A stretch of DNA of 64,000 bases from Mycoplasma sp. (lineage in GTDB: Bacteria > Bacillota_I > Bacilli_A > Mycoplasmatales > Metamycoplasmataceae), in contig JAMPIX010000001.1 in the NCBI GenBank assembly GCA_024721275.1, positions 248,001 through 312,000 on the forward strand. Direction: 5' to 3'. The notes beneath the pieces are model-generated. The model was given only the letters and a program-made list of their open reading frames with translations. It made no database searches and had not been told where the DNA came from. Shown one piece after another: positions 59,838 to 64,000 of the stretch. The first letter of the stretch is position 1. Each line of letters opens with the position of its first letter. Both the position numbers and the translations under genes were made by a program.

Positions 59838-59868
59838 TATAATTGTGGTTGAAAGTGGGTAAATGTGG
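59838..59868 (+). promoter_or_regulatory. mraZ promoter and three MraZ-box-like GTGG repeats
   Basis: TATAAT at 59838-59843 runs directly into three GTGG repeats at 59845, 59855 and 59865, spaced exactly 10 bp apart (contexts AATTGTGG, AAAGTGG, AAATGTGG). The middle one matches the AAAGTG-type MraZ box described in mollicutes. The third covers the first ATG. MraZ probably autoregulates the division operon. Confidence 0.8.
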
Positions 59869-60306
59869 ATGTTTGGAAATTATCAAAGAAACATAGACAA
59901 TAAGGGTAGATTACTTCTACCTGCAGAGTTAAGAAACTCCCTTGGTAAAAGGGTTTTTGTCTCATTTGGTAATAATACTTTAGATGTTTTCACAGTTGAA
60001 GCTTTCGAGTCATTAAAAAAAAGATTGTTGAGTGCAAGCGCATTGAATAAAAACTTGCGTGATTATAAAAGAATTTTCTTTGGCAATACTTTTGAAATAG
60101 AAGTAGATAAATCAGGGAGAATAAACATACAAGATGCATCATTAAAATTTGCTGGAATTAAAAAAGAAGTTGTAATCTTAGGTTTAGGTGACAAAATCGA
60201 ATTATGAGCAAAAGAAAGATATGATGAATTTGCTAAGAAATATGAAGGAAATGAGTCAATTGAAGCACTTCAAGATAAATTGTTTGATGAAGGTATAGAA
60301 ATATAG
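59869..60306 (+). CDS. mraZ: transcriptional regulator MraZ
   Basis: The protein (145 residues) starts MFGNYQRNIDNKGRLLLP, the MraZ signature, and has a second SpoVT/AbrB-like half around FEIEVDKSGRINI. It binds GTGG repeats upstream of its own operon. An in-frame ATG at 59863 would add Met-Trp, but that Trp is TGG, a codon rarely used here, and this stretch lies in the third box; thus the start at 59869 is preferred. A TGA Trp at ELW lies near residue 115. The stop overlaps the GTG start of rsmH by one base. Confidence 0.95.
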
Positions 60307-61208
60307 TGGATAGCAATAAACACGTATCTATATTATTAAATGAAGTAATTGACGTTCTTAATATAAAAGCTGATGGAATTTATGTAGATGGAACATTAGG
60401 AATGGCTGGTCATTCATCAGAAATTTTGAAAAAAATTGATAATGGAATTTTAATTGGTTTTGATAAAGATAAATATGCAATAGATCAAAGTTATCAAAAG
60501 TTAAGTAAGATTTCAAAAAATTTTAAACTAGTTCATTCTGACTTCTCTAAATTAAAAGAGAAATTAGAAAAATTAGAAATTTCAAAAATTGATGGTTTGT
60601 TGCTAGATTTAGGAGTTTCATCTCCACAACTTGATAACGCAGATAGAGGTTTTAGTTATTCTAAAGACAATAAACTAGATATGCGTATGAATCAAGATCA
60701 AGAACTAAGTGCATGAAATGTTGTAAATGAATATAATGTTGAAGATTTATCTGAAATATTTAAAAAATATGGTGAAAGTAAATTTTCTTGAAAAATTGCA
60801 AATAACATTATTCAAAATAGACCTATAAATACAACGCTTGAATTAGTTGAAGTAATAAAATCTTCATTGCCTTCAAAAGTATTAAGACAAAAAAATCCAT
60901 CAAAAGCAATATTCCAAGCAATAAGAATTGAAGTAAACAATGAATTAAATTCAATAAAAGAAGTTCTTAGTGATGCAATTGATTTGTTAAAAGTTAATGG
61001 TGTAATTGCTGTAATAACTTTTCATTCAATAGAAGACAAAATTGTAAAGTCAATATTTAAGGAATTAATTTCAGACAATACTGGTAAATTACCAATCATA
61101 AAAGAAATTGAGTGAGTTGCAAAGCAAAAATATCCCACTGAAGATGAACAAAAAAATAATAAAAGAGCAAGAAGTGCTAAATTAAGATGAATAGTAAGGA
61201 GAAAGTAA
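60306..61208 (+). CDS. rsmH: 16S rRNA (cytosine1402-N4)-methyltransferase
   Basis: The 300-residue SAM enzyme starts with GTG in TAGTG. Motifs: HVSILLNEVIDVL, YVDGTLGMAGHSSEIL, LLDLGVSSPQLD, RGFSYSKDNKLDMRM, and the C-terminal VITFHSIEDKIVK and RARSAKLRW. It methylates C1402 of 16S rRNA and is the usual second gene of the dcw cluster. It is co-transcribed with mraZ and the FtsA-like gene. Confidence 0.97.
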
Positions 61209-61209
61209 T

Positions 61210-62484
61210 ATGAAAAGAAATATAAGTGTAATAATTAAATTTAATAAAGAAAACTTAGAAATTTTTGCAATTGAAAAATTAAATAGTTCATTACAAAGAA
61301 TTTTTTATGAAAATATTGAAAATAAATCACAGATTTCAAATGATGAATTAATAAAAAAAATAAAATCTTCCATTGCAAAAATAAATTCAATAATTGGCGG
61401 ACAAGTTGCTAACATCGATGCATTAATTGGAAATAATAATTGTTCAAATGTTGATGTTATAATGAGCGATTATAGAACAAGAGTAATCAATAAAGTTACC
61501 AAAAATGATATTTCTGAAATAATCTCTGAAGAAACTAAAAAAATGGAAAAATTAACAAGCTATTCAAAAAAAATAATTTCTGTCAACCCACTATTTTATA
61601 AACTAAGAACTGACTACGAAGAAAAGAAATATCTTGTGGCTCCAATTGAAAGAGAAGGAAGTGAAATTTATTCTGTATCTGCAATAACAATGATACCTTT
61701 CGAATTGTATAATTTTGTAAAAGGAATTATTGTAAATTGTGGTTATAAAATGAAAAATATTTCTATTGAACCTCAAACACTATCAAATGCAGTTATAAAT
61801 TCATATACTGACTCAGCTGTGATGATAAATTTTGGAAAAACAACAACAACAGTAACAATAGGATCTAATAATTCAATAGCATATGCAAAAAATTTCGATT
61901 ATTCATATGATAAATTAATTAAAAGAATAAAAGACTTATTAGATATAAAAACTATTGATGCTGAAAACATATTAAAAGTTTATGGAAAATTAAATGTCTC
62001 AAAGGAATTTGCAAATGATGTAGTTCATGAAAAAATTCATCCACTAAATGATAAGAAAAAAACATATACATCAAATGACATATCAACAATATTAAAAAAT
62101 TATATTAAAAAAATGTTTATTGAAATTAATTCATTTTTAATGAAAAAAACTAATTATAATAATGTAGAAATTTATATATCAGGAGAAATAATTTTTCTAG
62201 ATGATTTAAAAATATTCTCAGAACAAATAATTGACACTAAAAATTTATTAGTATTTAAGCCGTTAGATTATTTAGAAATGGAAAAACAAAATCTACCATT
62301 TATTGGATTTGTAAAATACATGGATAAAATAGGCTCAATAACTGGAAAAAAATTAGATTCAAACATAAAAACAAATACAAAAACTATAAATTTACCAATA
62401 AAAAGAAAAAACAGATTAAAAAGTTTTATAATTGAAGTAAAAAATAAAGCAAGAAAGATAAGAGGAAATACAAATGGAAAATAA
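61210..62484 (+). CDS. divergent FtsA-like (actin-fold) division protein
   Basis: The 424-residue protein lies exactly between rsmH and ftsZ. Its layout matches FtsA: a long 1-2 domain with SHS2-like region, then VMINFGKTTTTVTIGSNNS (phosphate-2-like loop), ISGEIIFLDDL (adenosine loop), and an amphipathic basic C-terminus LKSFIIEVKNKARKIRG that could bind membrane. The usual DxGxGTTD is changed to NFGKTTTT, losing the Asp, so ATP hydrolysis is doubtful. Function as FtsZ anchor is inference. It starts 1 nt after rsmH and overlaps ftsZ by 11 nt. Confidence 0.7.
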   Translation: MKRNISVIIKFNKENLEIFAIEKLNSSLQRIFYENIENKSQISNDELIKKIKSSIAKINSIIGGQVANIDALIGNNNCSNVDVIMSDYRTRVINKVTKNDISEIISEETKKMEKLTSYSKKIISVNPLFYKLRTDYEEKKYLVAPIEREGSEIYSVSAITMIPFELYNFVKGIIVNCGYKMKNISIEPQTLSNAVINSYTDSAVMINFGKTTTTVTIGSNNSIAYAKNFDYSYDKLIKRIKDLLDIKTIDAENILKVYGKLNVSKEFANDVVHEKIHPLNDKKKTYTSNDISTILKNYIKKMFIEINSFLMKKTNYNNVEIYISGEIIFLDDLKIFSEQIIDTKNLLVFKPLDYLEMEKQNLPFIGFVKYMDKIGSITGKKLDSNIKTNTKTINLPIKRKNRLKSFIIEVKNKARKIRGNTNGK

Positions 62485-63682
62485 CAATTCAAATGAAACA
62501 AATTCATACATCGGAAGTAACATTGATCAAATAGCAAAAATAAAGGTTATTGGAGTTGGTGGTGGAGGAAACAACACTATTCATTCAATGATAGCTGAAG
62601 GAATTAAAGGAGTTGAATTCATAGTTGCAAACACTGATGAACAAGTTTTAAACAAATCATCAGCAAATGTAATATTACCACTTGGTAAAAATAATGCAAA
62701 AGGTTTAGGAGCTGGTGCAAATCCTGAAATAGGAAAGCAAGCAGCAATTGAATCTGTAGAAGATATTAAAGAAGCACTTAAAGGCGCAGATATGATAATA
62801 ATTGCAGCAGGAATGGGTGGAGGAACCGGAACTGGTGCAGCACCTGTGATTGCTAAAATAGCAAAAGATCAAGGAGCACTTACAATCGGAGTTGTTACAA
62901 CACCATTTACATTCGAAGGTACACAACGTTCAAATAATTCAAAAGCTGGATTAGAAGAAATGAAAAATTCAACCGATTCTTTAATTGTTGTTTCAAATAA
63001 TAAGTTATTAGAACAATTTGGAAGTATTTCTTTAAAAGATTCATTCTTATATGCTGATAAAATAATGAAACAAACTGTTAGAACAATCACAGATTTAATA
63101 GCAGTTCCTGCTTTAATTAACTTAGATTTTGCTGATGTTTCTTCAGTAATGAAAGAAAAAGGTATGGCATTAATTGGAATTGGTCGTGCAACAGGTAATG
63201 AAGATAAAGCTATAAAAGCTGCTGTACATGCTATTTCTTCTCCAATCTTGGAAGCTTCAATAAAAGGTGCAACAGATGCAATAATCAATGTTTCAGGTGG
63301 TAATATAACTCTTGACGATGCTAATAAAGCAGTTGATACAATTAAAAAGGCTGCTGGGTCAGACGTAAATATAATTTTTGGTGTTTCTATTAATGAAAAT
63401 CTAGGAAGTGATATTTATGTTTCTGTAATAGCGACAGGATTAGAAGAATCTAAAAAAACAAATATTGAACTAACTCCTCAAACAAAAAAAGAAGAGATAA
63501 CAAAATCATTATCAACAATGGAAATAGAATTTGAATCATTAAAAACAAGAGAATTATTAATGGAAGATCCTTTTCCAGAAGAAGATAAATTAGAAATTAC
63601 TGATGAATATGAAAACACAAATATTTCACCTGTTGATGATCCAGAAGAAGAAGAGGACGATTTACCAGTTTTTCTTAGATAG
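62474..63682 (+). CDS. ftsZ: cell division GTPase FtsZ
   Basis: The 402-residue tubulin homologue has IGVGGGGNN near residue 27, the GTP-binding GGGTGTG (115-121), INLDFADV (T7 loop), and a flexible acidic linker after about 320. The C-terminal peptide EDDLPVFLR matches the conserved FtsA/SepF-binding motif (DIPxFLR). Polymerises into the Z-ring. Its start overlaps the FtsA-like gene by 11 nt. Confidence 0.98.
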   Translation: MENNNSNETNSYIGSNIDQIAKIKVIGVGGGGNNTIHSMIAEGIKGVEFIVANTDEQVLNKSSANVILPLGKNNAKGLGAGANPEIGKQAAIESVEDIKEALKGADMIIIAAGMGGGTGTGAAPVIAKIAKDQGALTIGVVTTPFTFEGTQRSNNSKAGLEEMKNSTDSLIVVSNNKLLEQFGSISLKDSFLYADKIMKQTVRTITDLIAVPALINLDFADVSSVMKEKGMALIGIGRATGNEDKAIKAAVHAISSPILEASIKGATDAIINVSGGNITLDDANKAVDTIKKAAGSDVNIIFGVSINENLGSDIYVSVIATGLEESKKTNIELTPQTKKEEITKSLSTMEIEFESLKTRELLMEDPFPEEDKLEITDEYENTNISPVDDPEEEEDDLPVFLR

Positions 63683-63700
63683 AAAATAAAGTAAGAAGTA

Positions 63701-63943
63701 ATGTTAAAAAAATTTCTTAATAATAATGATAAAAAAGAAAAAGAATTTTCACCAAAAAAATTCGATCAAGTTCAAAATATTGCAAATCACATTATTTTAG
63801 GTGGAAAAGCAATAGCTAATTTAACAAATCTACCTAGAGAAGAAGCGATAAGAACAAGTGATTTTCTATCAGGTGTAATTTACGCAATAAATGGAAGTGT
63901 TAAAAAACTTGGAACACAAAAATATTTATTTTTACCTAAATAA
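63701..63943 (+). CDS. sepF: cell division protein SepF
   Basis: The 80-residue protein matches the SepF core: KKFDQVQNIANHIILGGKAIANLTNL, then REEAIRTSDFLSGVIYAINGSVKKLG and YLFLP. In Firmicutes SepF binds the FtsZ C-terminal peptide and membrane. The short N-terminus MLKKFLNN may be a membrane-binding helix, though the long linker seen in larger homologues is missing. It is 18 nt after ftsZ. Confidence 0.9.
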   Translation: MLKKFLNNNDKKEKEFSPKKFDQVQNIANHIILGGKAIANLTNLPREEAIRTSDFLSGVIYAINGSVKKLGTQKYLFLPK

Positions 63944-63951
63944 ATTATTTA

Positions 63952-64000
63952 TTACTTGACAATTGTTTTAATCATCTTATTTCTTTTGAGTTTAAGGGTC
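63952..64000 (-). CDS. possible 3' end of a minus-strand gene (partial)
   Basis: A minus-strand frame reads TLKLKRNKMIKTIVK and then stops at 63952-63954. The basic C-terminal composition is plausible for a coding end, but only 15 codons are available. On the plus strand the same place has TTGACA (63956-63961), a -35-like motif, so the stretch might instead be intergenic. Confidence 0.3.
   Translation of the reverse strand, partial: TLKLKRNKMIKTIVK

Overview
The window is a compact, very AT-rich stretch of a Mollicutes (mycoplasma-type) chromosome. In almost every long gene the reading frame continues through TGA at conserved tryptophan positions, so TGA encodes Trp (genetic code 4); TGG is rare. 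Gene content fits a sugar- and glycerol-using mycoplasma: a glucose-family PTS, glycolytic genes, GlpK/GlpO, Pta/AckA, an OppA lipoprotein with OppBCDF, and no cell-wall genes apart from the dcw remnant mraZ-rsmH-ftsA(-like)-ftsZ-sepF. I cannot name the species. There are about 50 protein genes, one tRNA and one structured leader RNA. I see no insertion sequences, prophage, CRISPR array or rRNA.

Layout. 1-3.7 kb: M42 aminopeptidase, YgjP-type metallopeptidase, ABC exporter. 3.8-13.6 kb: a 41-codon small ORF, the OppA lipoprotein, OppB, C, D and F, and a small membrane protein. 13.6-22.4 kb: coaD-coaE, glpO-glpK, pta-ackA, metK, and a phosphohexomutase with galU. 23.3-26 kb: EIIA on the minus strand, then a small membrane protein and PTS EIICB on the plus strand. 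26-30.1 kb: an AsnA-like protein without catalytic motifs, a double methyltransferase, metG, tRNA-Leu(UAA). 30.1-39.7 kb: membrane protein, lon, gapN, pfkA-pyk, an unknown protein, a GH13 homologue lacking its catalytic triad, an MBL hydrolase. 39.7-48.7 kb: L10 leader, rplJ-rplL, rpoB-rpoC. 48.7-54.4 kb: two minus-strand membrane proteins among pgk and tpiA-gpmI-hslO. 54.4-59.5 kb: dus (minus), pheS-pheT, tmcAL (minus). 59.5-64 kb: rpmF, then mraZ-rsmH-ftsA-like-ftsZ-sepF.

How the genes work together. Glucose entry by PTS, the phosphohexomutase and GalU (UDP-glucose), PfkA, TpiA, GapN, Pgk, GpmI and Pyk cover much of glycolysis. Pta-AckA makes ATP from acetyl-CoA. GlpK-GlpO feeds glycerol to DHAP with release of H2O2. 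Opp supplies peptides, which the M42 aminopeptidase could trim. The last cluster is the division module: MraZ regulator, FtsZ, and the FtsZ partners SepF and an FtsA-like protein.

Most notable points: (1) full-length but catalytically stripped homologues of AsnA and GH13 oligo-1,6-glucosidase, and an FtsA-like protein with an altered nucleotide motif; (2) an in-frame fusion of a TrmN6-type and a second SAM methyltransferase with an internal ribosome-binding site at the junction; (3) three GTGG repeats at exact 10-bp spacing over the mraZ start; (4) many genes whose -10 box lies 6-12 nt before the ATG, implying leaderless mRNAs; (5) a basic, histone-H1-like N-terminal tail on OppD and a roughly 440-residue coiled-coil insert in OppF; (6) a PheT editing site whose usual motif is not conserved.
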